Below, piece after piece: positions 54,694-63,000 of a stretch of DNA of 64,000 bases. Every line of letters begins with the position of its first letter. Within the stretch, counting starts at the first letter, position 1. The stretch comes from Ruminiclostridium papyrosolvens DSM 2782 (lineage in GTDB: Bacteria > Bacillota > Clostridia > Acetivibrionales > DSM-1351). The notes under the pieces were generated by a model, which was not told the origin of the DNA, did no database searches, and worked only from the letters and a program-made list of their open reading frames with translations. Location: NCBI RefSeq assembly GCF_029318685.1, contig NZ_CP119677.1, positions 3,215,001-3,279,000 on the forward strand. Direction: 5' to 3'. The position numbers were made by a program, and so were the translations under genes.

Positions 54694-54717
54694 ACTTTTA
54701 TAAATGTCTTTTATTAA
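54694..54717 (-). promoter_or_regulatory. Candidate ROK-regulator site upstream of its own gene
   Basis: Plus-strand reading ACTTTTATAAATGTCTTTTA, followed by TTAA. It is 16 bases upstream of the chosen start, suggesting autoregulation. Confidence 0.5.
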
Positions 54718-54953
54718 TGTTAATACTATAACAAATCTTACTTTATTTCAATAGCAATCACCATGATTATAGCATAAAAATTACCATTCTGTATTGGTAA
54801 TTTTCTGTAAACAGTATAAAAAATTTAGAATTTAGTATTTTTATGAGATATTGTATAGATTTTAGTACATTTTATGGTATAATTATTTTAGAAAAATAAA
54901 TAGATTACCGCTGTCAAAAGAATAAAATTTGTCGAAATGCAGAGGTGAGAATT

Positions 54954-55673
54954 ATGTATATTCATAATCGATTGCTCGCATTAATTTTTAGGATTTTGTT
55001 TTTATTTGGTTGTGGAATAGGTTTATACTTGAACTCTGGAATTCCCGATGGAAAATTTGCACCTTATATGCTTATTTTTTATACGATACAGAGTAATGCA
55101 TTGTGCTTTGTGTTCTTTTCTATTCTTGCAGTAAAAAATCTTATTGATATCAAAACTAATGGCATCAAGGGCTCTACCAGCGTCTTTCCCCATTTAAAGG
55201 GTGCAGTTACCATGACAATTTCAATGACCTTTATTATTTACCACTTTGTACTGGTTCCATTATATACTTCTCATGATGCAAACTATAGAGTACTTAACTG
55301 GCAAAATATTCTGGTACATTATTTTGTTCCCATAATGACTGTTCTGGACTGGCTATTATTTGACAAAAAGCAAAATTTCAGATGGTTTGATCCCATGCTT
55401 TGGATTACTGTTCCAATCTCGTATTTTGTATTTCTTATAGTAAGAGCAAAAATCGGAGGAATTATAGCAATAGTTCAAAGCAAATATCCATATTTCTTTG
55501 TTGACGTTGATATTCTCGGCTGGCTTAATGTGCTAAAATATGCAGGTGTTTTTATTCTGGGTTTTCTTGTATTGGGATATGTTATTTATTTAGTTGACAA
55601 AATCTCTCTTGAAAATATCAGATTTGATTTTGTAAAACCAACTAGTTATTATTCAAATACCTATAAAGCTTAA
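54954..55673 (+). CDS. Pr6Pr-family six-helix membrane protein
   Basis: 239 residues from ATG 54954 with AGAGGTGAG upstream. Six to seven membrane helices with conserved aromatic positions: YTIQSNALCFVFFSILAVK, TFIIYHFVLVPLY, LVHYFVPIMTVLDWLLFD and FDPMLWITVPISYFVFLI, matching bacterial Pr6Pr/FAR-17a-like proteins. Function unknown. Its 3' end overlaps the convergent exonuclease gene by 32 bases. Confidence 0.75.
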   Translation: MYIHNRLLALIFRILFLFGCGIGLYLNSGIPDGKFAPYMLIFYTIQSNALCFVFFSILAVKNLIDIKTNGIKGSTSVFPHLKGAVTMTISMTFIIYHFVLVPLYTSHDANYRVLNWQNILVHYFVPIMTVLDWLLFDKKQNFRWFDPMLWITVPISYFVFLIVRAKIGGIIAIVQSKYPYFFVDVDILGWLNVLKYAGVFILGFLVLGYVIYLVDKISLENIRFDFVKPTSYYSNTYKA

Positions 55674-56205
55674 TCATGTTTTCAGCATCATCCACACTTC
55701 TGTGCATTTTGCCGTGGTAGTTTTCTCCGATTATTTGGAGTGCTTTAACAAGATTACAGGAGGAAGAAGGGAGTTTTGTAAATTTCATAAACTGTTCTTG
55801 TAAATTTATTAGTCCTCCTTTATGGATTATGCTCAAAAAATCCTTATTTTTATATTTATGTCTTCTGAGACTTCGTTTAAGGAGAAAAATGTCATAGTCC
55901 CCCCATGTATACAGTACTGTGTTTTCCATATTTTCGTACTTAAGTATCCATTGGTATAAGTGGCTTATTGCTCTATTAAATTCCATGCCGTTTTCTACAT
56001 CAGTTTGGCTAAGGCCTGTAAGCTCTTTGCAGTAATCAGATAAAACCGGTTCTATTTCGGGTCTTATCACAACTGAAAATTTGCTTATCTCTATTAAATC
56101 TTGTCCTGTTACCACAGCCCCTATTTCAATTATTTCAGCATGGGGACGTTTATTTTTCTCATTTTTATCCCAGCAAGTAGCTTCAAGGTCAACAAATATT
56201 AACAT
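55642..56205 (-). CDS. DEDDh-type 3'-5' exonuclease
   Basis: 187 residues: Exo I IFVDLEATCWD (catalytic Asp-Glu), EIIEIGAVV, Exo II TWGDYDIFLLKRSLRR, and Exo III HRSVDDAENMIKLYR with the His and Asp. It resembles KapD/ERI-1-like RNase T family nucleases, which trim RNA or DNA 3' ends. The start overlaps the stop of a short upstream membrane-protein frame. Confidence 0.85.
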   Translation of the reverse strand: MLIFVDLEATCWDKNEKNKRPHAEIIEIGAVVTGQDLIEISKFSVVIRPEIEPVLSDYCKELTGLSQTDVENGMEFNRAISHLYQWILKYENMENTVLYTWGDYDIFLLKRSLRRHKYKNKDFLSIIHKGGLINLQEQFMKFTKLPSSSCNLVKALQIIGENYHGKMHRSVDDAENMIKLYRYLNNN

Positions 56206-56357
56206 ATATTTTTTTCTCTTTTATATACTCTGTGCAGTTTGAAATAAAAATATCCGTAAATGAGTATTAATGAAGGAAATACCAGCCATAAGAAGCCTCT
56301 ACCCATTGCAAACGGTGTTTCAAACATAAAAGCCTTCCAAAATCTTGCACCCGTCAT
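56199..56357 (-). CDS. Short membrane protein or gene remnant, 52 residues
   Basis: A frame from ATG 56357 begins MTGARFWKAFMFETPF, has one clear membrane helix (GFLWLVFPSLILIYGYFYF) and a basic end (KLHRVYKREKNIC). The stop overlaps the exonuclease start by 3 bases, suggesting coupling. There is no good ribosome-binding site, and the frame stays open for three further codons upstream, so it may be the 3' remnant of a longer gene. Family not recognised. Confidence 0.4.
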   Translation of the reverse strand: MTGARFWKAFMFETPFAMGRGFLWLVFPSLILIYGYFYFKLHRVYKREKNIC

Positions 56358-56387
56358 AGATATGACTGAAATTTAGTCAATGTATTA

Positions 56388-57323
56388 TTAATGGCTTAAT
56401 ACCTTCAGTGATACTGTTTCTCCCACAGCTTGGAATTTAACTTTACCTCCTATAGGAAATGTAGCCATTGGCAAAACATGTCCAAAATCAACATTAAATA
56501 CAACAGGTATATTTTTTAATTGTTTTTTTGATGCTATCATCCTTTTTATGGTTTGAACATCCATTTTACAACTTGTATCAAAACTTCCAAATACAACACC
56601 TTTAATCCCTCCACCCTCTACTGTCTGAATAAGGGATTGAAGATTTCTATCAAATTCTAAAGTGAAATAGTCTCCCACAATGTTGTCATCCTCAAGAAAT
56701 AAAACTTTATTTTTCAAGCTGGGCATAAATTGTGTCCCCTGCAATAGGTTTAAGGTGCAAAGGTTTCCTCCTACGATTTCACCCTCACAAAACCCCTCTT
56801 GAATAACATAATATTCTTTTGCTTGTTGAGACGGCTCAATATAATACTCGTCTGAATTTACCAAACATTTCTCAAAATAGTTGTTTGTATACTCAATACC
56901 TTCACTAAATCCAAATGAAGTAAAATTAGTTCCACAATAAGTAACTAATCCTGTTTTAGTATAAATTGCATTACTTAGCGCCGTAATATCAGAAAACCCG
57001 CATAGAATTTTAGGATTTTCTTGTATTATAGAGTAATCTATATATTCTAATATTTGATTGACATTAAAACCGCCAATACAAGCAATTATCGCTTTAACAT
57101 TTTTATCCAGAAAAGCAGTATGTAGGTCTTCAACTCTTGACTGTATGCTAGATGAATTTTCTTCATCAATTTCCCTACTGTTCTTTGAAAATGATATTAT
57201 ATACCCCTTATCTGAAAGGAATTTCAGAGAATTTTCAAAAATGTCCTGTCTTACGACGTTTAAACTCCTGGAAGGAGCAATTACCCTTATTTCATCACCG
57301 AAATTTAGCTTTTTTGCAATCAT
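56388..57323 (-). CDS. Peptidase S66 family, LD-carboxypeptidase/MccF-like
   Basis: 311 residues from ATG 57323 with AGGTG upstream. GDEIRVIAPSRSL at the start, AIIACIGGFNVNQIL, then CGFSDITALSNAIYTKTGLVTYCG with the nucleophile Ser, LFLEDDN with the catalytic Glu and VDFGHVLPMATFPIGGK with the His. S66 enzymes cleave LD bonds of muropeptides or inactivate peptide antibiotics such as microcin C. Cytosolic; isolated gene, so the role is undecided. Confidence 0.85.
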   Translation of the reverse strand: MIAKKLNFGDEIRVIAPSRSLNVVRQDIFENSLKFLSDKGYIISFSKNSREIDEENSSSIQSRVEDLHTAFLDKNVKAIIACIGGFNVNQILEYIDYSIIQENPKILCGFSDITALSNAIYTKTGLVTYCGTNFTSFGFSEGIEYTNNYFEKCLVNSDEYYIEPSQQAKEYYVIQEGFCEGEIVGGNLCTLNLLQGTQFMPSLKNKVLFLEDDNIVGDYFTLEFDRNLQSLIQTVEGGGIKGVVFGSFDTSCKMDVQTIKRMIASKKQLKNIPVVFNVDFGHVLPMATFPIGGKVKFQAVGETVSLKVLSH

Positions 57324-57360
57324 AATATTCACCTCAAATCATATTAAGTTAAAGTTAGAA

Positions 57361-57553
57361 TTAAAATTCAAACAATTCAGTAAATTCCTTTTCGGGCTTA
57401 GTAATTGCCATTTGCCTAAAATGAGTATTTCCTGGTTCAAGTACATATTTACCTGTTTTGTAATTGTGTTCTGCTTTTCCAAGTGCCTCATCACTATCAT
57501 TTGCAAATGCTTCAAACTCCTGCCATTGATTGCTCTTCAGTATCTTCGGTCTT
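57361..57553 (-). pseudogene. Coding remnant without start, unknown
   Basis: An open frame of about 60 codons ends at 57361-57363 and reads protein-like (NQWQEFEAFANDSDEALGKA, YKTGKYVLEPGNTHFRQMAI). It has no ATG start, and a TAA closes it upstream. It looks like the 3' end of a decayed gene; family not recognised. Confidence 0.4.
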
Positions 57554-57619
57554 AATTAATTCGATATGTTGACATTATATTCCACATATTAAGCAAAAGC
57601 AACGCCATGTTTATCTCAA

Positions 57620-58846
57620 TCATTTACTTCTGTATAATGGAATGTCCCTATTCCCTATGCTTAATACAGGTTCACGTGAATAATCAATTGTGGAATCAAA
57701 CATAACGCAGTAATTAGAGCTTTCATCCTTTTGTGATGGTGATGAAATAGTTGCAGCAATTTCTTTTAGTGTTTTTCCGTCCTTATATTTTATTGATATT
57801 GGTTTATTAATCGGTTCACTCAGCTTAACTGTTACGCTCATTTGATAAACATTAATTGACTGTATTAACGCAGAATCAACATATGTTTTTTTAGGGAATA
57901 ATATTTCATTTGGTTTATTATCTAAGTCCAAATCAAAATTTACGCTTAACGGCTCTTTGAAAGTAAATAATTGTGGAGTATTTATTACCAATTCATAATC
58001 ATTTACATTATTACTTTCAAGAGGCCCGAATGTGTAATTATATATTCCCTCTTCTTTATTTTGCGTATTACGAAAGCTTTGTCCAATAGCATAATGGTCT
58101 TGTTTAAAATCTTTATTTCTAATTTTAGGGTTTAGTAATGTGTAGGCATGTGGTTTTTTTATCTTTAAAGAAACACAGGAATTAATAAATTTCAAGTCGG
58201 TAATTCGCATTTTGAAATTTTCATCTAAATCATAATTTTTTATAGTAAGCGGCAATATTTTTTGGCTATCTTTATCAATTAAGCCTATGCTTTCAATGAC
58301 AAACTTAAATTTAGAATTTTTATCTTTCATTATTTCTTTATTTGAATCAAACCTAAAAATAACACAATTTTGCTTCCCATTGTAAATCTCGCCGGAACTG
58401 CGAACAAAATTCCTTACCCCATCAATCTCCAGATAACACTCATTAAATGTTACTTTATTTTTGAATATATGATTTGCTTTATCTGTTAGTTTATAAAACA
58501 ATAATATACCATTATTTTCTACTAATGCTGCATTTACAGTCAGCTGTATACCTTCTTGTTCAGTAGACTTATTTACAAAGTTGCCATTAACCGGGCCTGG
58601 ATTGCTACCAAAAATTTTAACAATGTAATCACGAATATCATAGTTTACCCCCGCAAATGCCGTAACAGAAACTGTTAAAATAAAAACAATACACAGAGTA
58701 ACTGCAACAGGAACGTACCGTAATTTCTTTCTCGTAAATTTATTTTTATCAGGCACTACAGAAATTTTATCCCAAATCCCAGGTGTAATTCGCTTAGCTT
58801 CTGTTAACAAGGCTTTTTTAATTTTTCTTTCTTTTAAATAAAACAT
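57620..58846 (-). CDS. DUF4179-type anti-sigma factor
   Basis: 408 residues. A cytosolic N-terminus (KKALLTEAKRITPGIWDKI), one membrane helix (VPVAVTLCIVFILTVSVTAFA) and a large outer beta-rich part starting GVNYDIRDYIVKIFG, the layout of DUF4179 proteins encoded beside ECF sigma factors. It starts 24 bases after the sigma gene. Inferred: it holds the sigma factor inactive and senses an envelope signal. Confidence 0.78.
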   Translation of the reverse strand: MFYLKERKIKKALLTEAKRITPGIWDKISVVPDKNKFTRKKLRYVPVAVTLCIVFILTVSVTAFAGVNYDIRDYIVKIFGSNPGPVNGNFVNKSTEQEGIQLTVNAALVENNGILLFYKLTDKANHIFKNKVTFNECYLEIDGVRNFVRSSGEIYNGKQNCVIFRFDSNKEIMKDKNSKFKFVIESIGLIDKDSQKILPLTIKNYDLDENFKMRITDLKFINSCVSLKIKKPHAYTLLNPKIRNKDFKQDHYAIGQSFRNTQNKEEGIYNYTFGPLESNNVNDYELVINTPQLFTFKEPLSVNFDLDLDNKPNEILFPKKTYVDSALIQSINVYQMSVTVKLSEPINKPISIKYKDGKTLKEIAATISSPSQKDESSNYCVMFDSTIDYSREPVLSIGNRDIPLYRSK

Positions 58847-58870
58847 AAAATTAAGCTCCTTTCGTTGTTT

Positions 58871-59407
58871 CTATTTCAGCAAATCATACATATTCTTTAT
58901 TGCGGTTCGGTATTTCCAAGTAACAGTGCCCATGGGACGTTCTAGTATATTACTTATTTCTTTAAACTTCAATCCTGCTATAACGTGCATTACTACAATT
59001 TGCTGTTGCTCAAAATCTAACTGTTTAAGTGCTTCAAATACTATTAATTTATTTTCAAAATCTGTTTTTTGCTTAATATCAGAAATGATATTTTCGTAGC
59101 CTGACTCAGAATCAAAACTTGTAACAATCTCCTTTTTCTTTCTAAGTATATCTATAGAAGCATTTCTGGCTATCTGCAACACCCATGCTTTAGGACTAGT
59201 CCCTTTTTTATATGAAGCAGCATTTGCCATTACTTTACAAAACACTTCCTGGGATACATCTTCAGCAAGATACCTATCTTTCAAAATTATATAAGACAGA
59301 GTATAAACAGCCTCATTAAGTTCATCATATAAAAATTTAAAGCATTCATAATCACCATTTGCAATTTTTAAAATACTCTGCTCTAATTTTTTCAATAATA
59401 ATTTCAC
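58871..59407 (-). CDS. ECF-type RNA polymerase sigma factor
   Basis: 178 residues. Region 2 has DRYLAEDVSQEVFCKVMANAASYKKG, PKAWVLQIARNASIDILRKKK; region 4 has LDFEQQQIVVMHVIAGLKFKEISNIL and PMGTVTWKYRTAIK. First gene of a two-gene unit with the DUF4179 anti-sigma protein. Its regulon is not visible here. Confidence 0.88.
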   Translation of the reverse strand: MKLLLKKLEQSILKIANGDYECFKFLYDELNEAVYTLSYIILKDRYLAEDVSQEVFCKVMANAASYKKGTSPKAWVLQIARNASIDILRKKKEIVTSFDSESGYENIISDIKQKTDFENKLIVFEALKQLDFEQQQIVVMHVIAGLKFKEISNILERPMGTVTWKYRTAIKNMYDLLK

Positions 59408-59569
59408 CTCCTATTATTTAAACGTAATGGAGACATTAATTTATGGAATATTTTGAAATGTTGTATCTTTATACGTTCTAATTTACTTATAAGTACTAAA
59501 AGTATTATGATATAGCACCTTTTTATAATATAATAAATCTAACTTAAATGAAAAGGAGAAACCAATACT

Positions 59570-60184
59570 ATGAAAAAACTATTTTTAGCATCCTCTTTTA
59601 GTGATGTGGTAAACATATTTGAAAGCGTTCATGGTGATTTAAAAGGTAAAACAGTTACTTTTATCCCTACTGCAAGTGTAGTGGAAAAAGTTACATCTTA
59701 TGTTCATTCAGCTATGAAAATACTTGAAGATTTAGGGCTTATTGTAGATAATCTTGAAATATCTACTGCCACCAGCGATGAAATAGAAAACAAGTTAAGG
59801 AACAATGACTTTATCTATGTAACAGGAGGAAATACATTTTTCCTATTGCAAGAATTAAAACGCACTGGGGCAGATAAAATAATTGTAGAAGAAGTAAATT
59901 CCGGTAAGCTTTACATTGGCGAATCAGCCGGCGCCATTGTTGCGTCAGCTGATATTGAATACGCTCAAAAAATGGACAGCGTGGAAGAAGCTCCCCATTT
60001 GAAAAATTATAGTGCTTTGGGCTTAGTGGATTTCTACACAGTACCTCATTATAATAGTGTACCATTCGAAAAAGCAGCTCAAAGTATAATAGATAGCTAT
60101 GAAGCTACGCTGAATTTAATCCCAATCAGCAATGATGGTGCAATTTGGGTTCAAGGTGATAAAATACAAATCCATGGTAAATGA
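59570..60184 (+). CDS. Peptidase S51 family (dipeptidase E-like)
   Basis: 204 residues. FIPTASVVEKV, IYVTGGNTFFLLQELKRTG and YIGESAGAIVASADIEYA with the nucleophile Ser in GESAGA, and a His in YTVPHYNSVPF. Family members cleave Asp-X dipeptides or act on cyanophycin products. Somewhat shorter than E. coli PepE (229). Single gene divergent from the sigma unit. Confidence 0.85.
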   Translation: MKKLFLASSFSDVVNIFESVHGDLKGKTVTFIPTASVVEKVTSYVHSAMKILEDLGLIVDNLEISTATSDEIENKLRNNDFIYVTGGNTFFLLQELKRTGADKIIVEEVNSGKLYIGESAGAIVASADIEYAQKMDSVEEAPHLKNYSALGLVDFYTVPHYNSVPFEKAAQSIIDSYEATLNLIPISNDGAIWVQGDKIQIHGK

Positions 60185-60204
60185 CATTGCAAGTAAAAAG
60201 ATAT

Positions 60205-60240
60205 GCGAACTAGGCTTTATCGTAGTTCGCGTATTTTTTT
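60205..60240 (+). terminator. Terminator of the S51 peptidase gene
   Basis: GCGAACTA/TAGTTCGC with a 10-base loop, then GTATTTTTTT. Confidence 0.8.
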
Positions 60241-60265
60241 AGCCCCCCGTAACGGATTAAATATT

Positions 60266-61042
60266 TTAATGTTTGGAATTTGTCACACAATATGTAACAT
60301 ATTCACTTTCAAAGTGATATCCTAATTTTGCAGCCAATTCTGCTGATGCCCTATTGGCAGAATCCCAGCTCGGATAAATGCCATTGTTTAAGCATTCAAG
60401 AATTAGTTTTGAAGCACACGCAAGAGCAAGTCCCTTCCTACGATATTCCTCTTTTGTATCTATTTCAATTTCTATTCCCTTATCATATACCGTATAAGAG
60501 GATGCACCACATACTATATTTGAATTATGTGTTACAACAAAACCTTGCCCTAATCTTTCATAGTGCCTATAACTGGAAAACTGAGAACATAAGTCCTTTG
60601 ACCATTGTTCCATCCTAATATTATTAAAGTGTTCCTCATCTATCTTTTGAATAATATATTCCTCTGGAAGACTACTAACGTAAGTCTTTAATTTTTGTGC
60701 ATCGAATACATCAAGTTCTTTTTTAAAGGAGTACCGCATAAATTTGTTACAATTGTCTTTATACTCCTCCTCAATTAGGATTTCCCATTCGTCACTTCCG
60801 GGAATCATTAAAATACACGGTGAAGTATAATTATCAGGTATGTTTTTTACCAATTCTAAATTGGGGACTCCGGCAAAAAAATAAAAATCACCTATTATAA
60901 TCTGAGCAGATTTTGGATTTTGAATATCATCAGCCCAAGCGTTTCCCATATAGCCTTGTAAACACGACCATATCATTGTTTTGTTCCAACCATTAAAGAT
61001 TGGAGCAATTTTATGCATATCTTGTTTGGTAATAGAATACAT
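60266..61042 (-). CDS. GNAT acetyltransferase, ZmaR-like family
   Basis: About 258 residues from ATG 61042 (MYSITKQDMHKI). The acetyl-CoA site is IEIDTKEEYRRKGLALACASKLILECL near the C-terminus and is followed by PSWDSANRASAELAAKLGY. The long N-terminal domain and this ending fit the GNAT_acetyltr family that includes zwittermicin A self-resistance ZmaR. Substrate unknown. Confidence 0.8.
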   Translation of the reverse strand: MYSITKQDMHKIAPIFNGWNKTMIWSCLQGYMGNAWADDIQNPKSAQIIIGDFYFFAGVPNLELVKNIPDNYTSPCILMIPGSDEWEILIEEEYKDNCNKFMRYSFKKELDVFDAQKLKTYVSSLPEEYIIQKIDEEHFNNIRMEQWSKDLCSQFSSYRHYERLGQGFVVTHNSNIVCGASSYTVYDKGIEIEIDTKEEYRRKGLALACASKLILECLNNGIYPSWDSANRASAELAAKLGYHFESEYVTYCVTNSKH

Positions 61043-61073
61043 TACAGACATTCCTTTCTAATATAAAGTAATC

Positions 61074-61283
61074 TCACTCATCATCAATATATTCAAATAA
61101 ATCAGCCGGCTGACAATGCAGCGCTCTACATATGGCATTCATTGTCTCAAACCGAATACCTTTCATTTTACCGGTTTTTAAATTTGAAAGATTTACATTT
61201 GTCATTTCTACTAATGAAGCTAATTCATTTAAAGATATTTTTCTATCAGCCATTATACGATCCAACCTTATGATAATTGACAT
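61074..61283 (-). CDS. Small Xre-family regulator (YozG-like)
   Basis: 69 residues consisting of one helix-turn-helix: RLDRIMADRKISLNELASLVEMTNVNLSNLKTGKMKGIRFETM, then AICRALHCQPADLFEYI. Such small regulators usually sit next to DUF2975 membrane proteins, as here (29 bases downstream of one). Confidence 0.87.
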   Translation of the reverse strand: MSIIIRLDRIMADRKISLNELASLVEMTNVNLSNLKTGKMKGIRFETMNAICRALHCQPADLFEYIDDE

Positions 61284-61312
61284 AAATCCTCCATTCTGTA
61301 AGTTTCAACAAA

Positions 61313-61936
61313 CTACGCTATTTGGTCCATATCTTCTTGTAAAACATAACCATATTTAAAAATTTCAGATATGATCCCAAATACTACACCAATAGAAATA
61401 ATATAAAAATTCAAAGATGAAAACTCAAAGGCCACGAACTGAAACACAATAATGGAAAAAATTATGTTTACTGCTACAGGTAACAATGCCACAAAAAAAC
61501 TTAATACTGCTATAATTCTTAATCTGAAAACATTCCTCATGGAAAATGGAGTTATTCCATTTCTTACTTCGCTAAGCATACCATATAAGAAAATAAATAT
61601 AATTTCAATTAAAATACTCTTCACAATCCCATTCAAATGATCCAAAATTATATTTGCTTTTACATTAGTTTTTCCGTTTTCATCGAGTCTGCCATAGTCA
61701 TTGTAATCAACGGGATAATATTGTTTACCATCAATATATAAATAATAGTTATACGTATTATTTTTAGTGTCTGTAGGCCCCAGTTTCACTTCAAAAGACG
61801 AATTGTTCATTCGAGAATATTGATTTATCTGATTAATGTGAAATAATATCACTAACCCACAAAGAATGCAAAACCCCCACAAAATTATGTTATCCACCTT
61901 AATCTTTTTTTGTAATACTTTCATATTCACATTCAT
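61313..61936 (-). CDS. DUF2975 membrane protein
   Basis: 207 residues from ATG 61936 (MNVNMKVLQKKIK) with GGAGG upstream. Four membrane helices (about 18-38, 100-120, 138-163 and 172-195) with an extracellular loop containing YYLYIDGKQYYPVDYNDYG. The pair with a YozG-like Xre regulator is a common clostridial module of unknown purpose. Confidence 0.78.
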   Translation of the reverse strand: MNVNMKVLQKKIKVDNIILWGFCILCGLVILFHINQINQYSRMNNSSFEVKLGPTDTKNNTYNYYLYIDGKQYYPVDYNDYGRLDENGKTNVKANIILDHLNGIVKSILIEIIFIFLYGMLSEVRNGITPFSMRNVFRLRIIAVLSFFVALLPVAVNIIFSIIVFQFVAFEFSSLNFYIISIGVVFGIISEIFKYGYVLQEDMDQIA

Positions 61937-62067
61937 AATATAGCCTCCACGTATTAATAAGGTTAAATTCATATATTTGAATTTAACCTTATAATACTAC
62001 TTTTAGAAACCATATTCAATATAAAAATTTAAAGTGCTACTTTAAATTTTTATGCTTTAACTTATAT

Positions 62068-62358
62068 TCACATGTGAATGGTGATGAGGAAAGTAAAATA
62101 GTTAAGACCACATTCGCCTATAAGCCTATTGTTTGATATTAATATTATTGCAAATCGAAGAATTTTTCTTGGTTCTTCTTTTTGAAATTCCAGAAATCGG
62201 TGAACATAATTTAGACTTTGCTCTTTTGTAGTAGCATCCTGCATCATATAGTTTGATACAGCTGGGTCAGATAAGTAAGTATGTATGGCATCTATATCTT
62301 TCAATTCAAACTCTCTAAGAATTAGACGTTCTGTTTCATATGCTGGGAAAATGCTCAT
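62068..62358 (-). pseudogene. Truncated RimJ-type GNAT acetyltransferase
   Basis: From ATG 62358 the frame has the start of a RimJ/RimL-like acetyltransferase (FPAYETERLILREFELKDIDAI, MMQDATTKEQSLNYVHRFLEF, LIGECGLNYF) but stops after about 96 residues. The acetyl-CoA-binding half (normally 70 to 90 more residues) is missing, so it should be inactive. Confidence 0.7.
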
Positions 62359-62496
62359 GTAAACCTCCATAGCTTAGTCAAGGTAACACTTTGTTTTAGC
62401 TTTAATACTTAATAAATATTTCTATCACCTTTTAAAAATTCTCTATTTAGTTATAAAATTCTGCATCATCTATTTTATCAACAATTCCCAGTTTAT

Positions 62497-62640
62497 TTAA
62501 TGAGCCTTATTTTCCACATTTATAATCATCAGAAAACCTCTCTGTGTAATTTTACGCTCACCCGTGTCTGTCACATTGGAATGTTTGCTTCCATAATTGT
62601 TCTTATCAATGTCAAAAAAGTGTGTACGATGTCCTAAATT
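62497..62640 (-). pseudogene. 3' coding remnant, unknown
   Basis: An open frame of about 47 codons without a start reads protein-like (GHRTHFFDIDKNNYGSKHSN, VTDTGERKITQRGFLMIINV) and stops at 62497-62499. Its upstream edge is inside the inverted repeat at 62616-62664, as though an insertion or deletion cut the gene there. Family not recognised. Confidence 0.35.
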
Positions 62641-62664
62641 TTAGTTACCATCATACACACTTTT
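62616..62664. repeat. Inverted repeat AAAAGTGTGTA/TACACACTTTT
   Basis: Eleven-base perfect arms followed inward by CGATG/CATCA, which pair in part, around a loop of 17 to 27 bases. It could be an element end or a terminator. Confidence 0.5.
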
Positions 62665-62701
62665 CATTATGTTTTGGAAAAATTATACTTATATTCTAAC
62701 A

Positions 62702-62829
62702 GGCAGCGCTCGGCATACCTAAAGGTACCCGGCTTGCTGCATAGTCGCTCTGCTCCCCTTAAGGTCGCATTGCTCCTTGCGCTGCGCAATAAACGCCTTC
62801 GCTTCTTCTGCCTTTGGGCAGCGCTCGGC
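62702..62829. repeat. Direct repeat GGCAGCGCTCGGC, two copies 115 bases apart
   Basis: Exact 13-base copies at 62702-62714 and 62817-62829 inside a block much richer in G+C than its surroundings. This suggests foreign DNA. Confidence 0.6.
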
Positions 62830-62831
62830 GT

Positions 62832-62855
62832 TTATTCCCACTCAATCGTAGCAAA
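62832..62855 (-). other. guaA 3'-end-like sequence, possible attachment-site scar
   Basis: On the minus strand it reads F-A-T-I-E-W-E-stop, the C-terminal end of GMP synthetase (usually PPxTIEWE-stop), with no more of guaA upstream. The 3' end of guaA is a known integration site for genomic islands; insertion copies the end to the far border. Confidence 0.45.
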
Positions 62856-63000
62856 GCTTTGCAAGCCCCTTAAATACTGGTGTTTCATATAAAGCATCTT
62901 CATTTGGTGGGGTCTATGGTGGGTATTATATCAAATTGGGGAGTATCTAGAATAGTGTGTTGTTATATGAAGGCATGGTTATTTTCCATATCCTTCTCTT

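Larger units (their letters stand above)
62371..63000. other. Gene-free accessory stretch with remnants and repeats
   Basis: It contains a 3' coding remnant (62497-62640), a long inverted repeat (62616-62664), a locally GC-rich block (about 62700-62870) with a 13-base direct repeat, and a guaA-3'-end-like sequence (62832-62855). No intact gene is supported. Confidence 0.6.

Noticed and set aside
62674-62892. Plus-strand 72-codon open frame starting MEKLYLYSNRQRSAYLK
   Set aside because: It runs through the GC-rich repeat block and the reverse complement of the guaA-like end, has no ribosome-binding site and no protein-like pattern; treated as chance.
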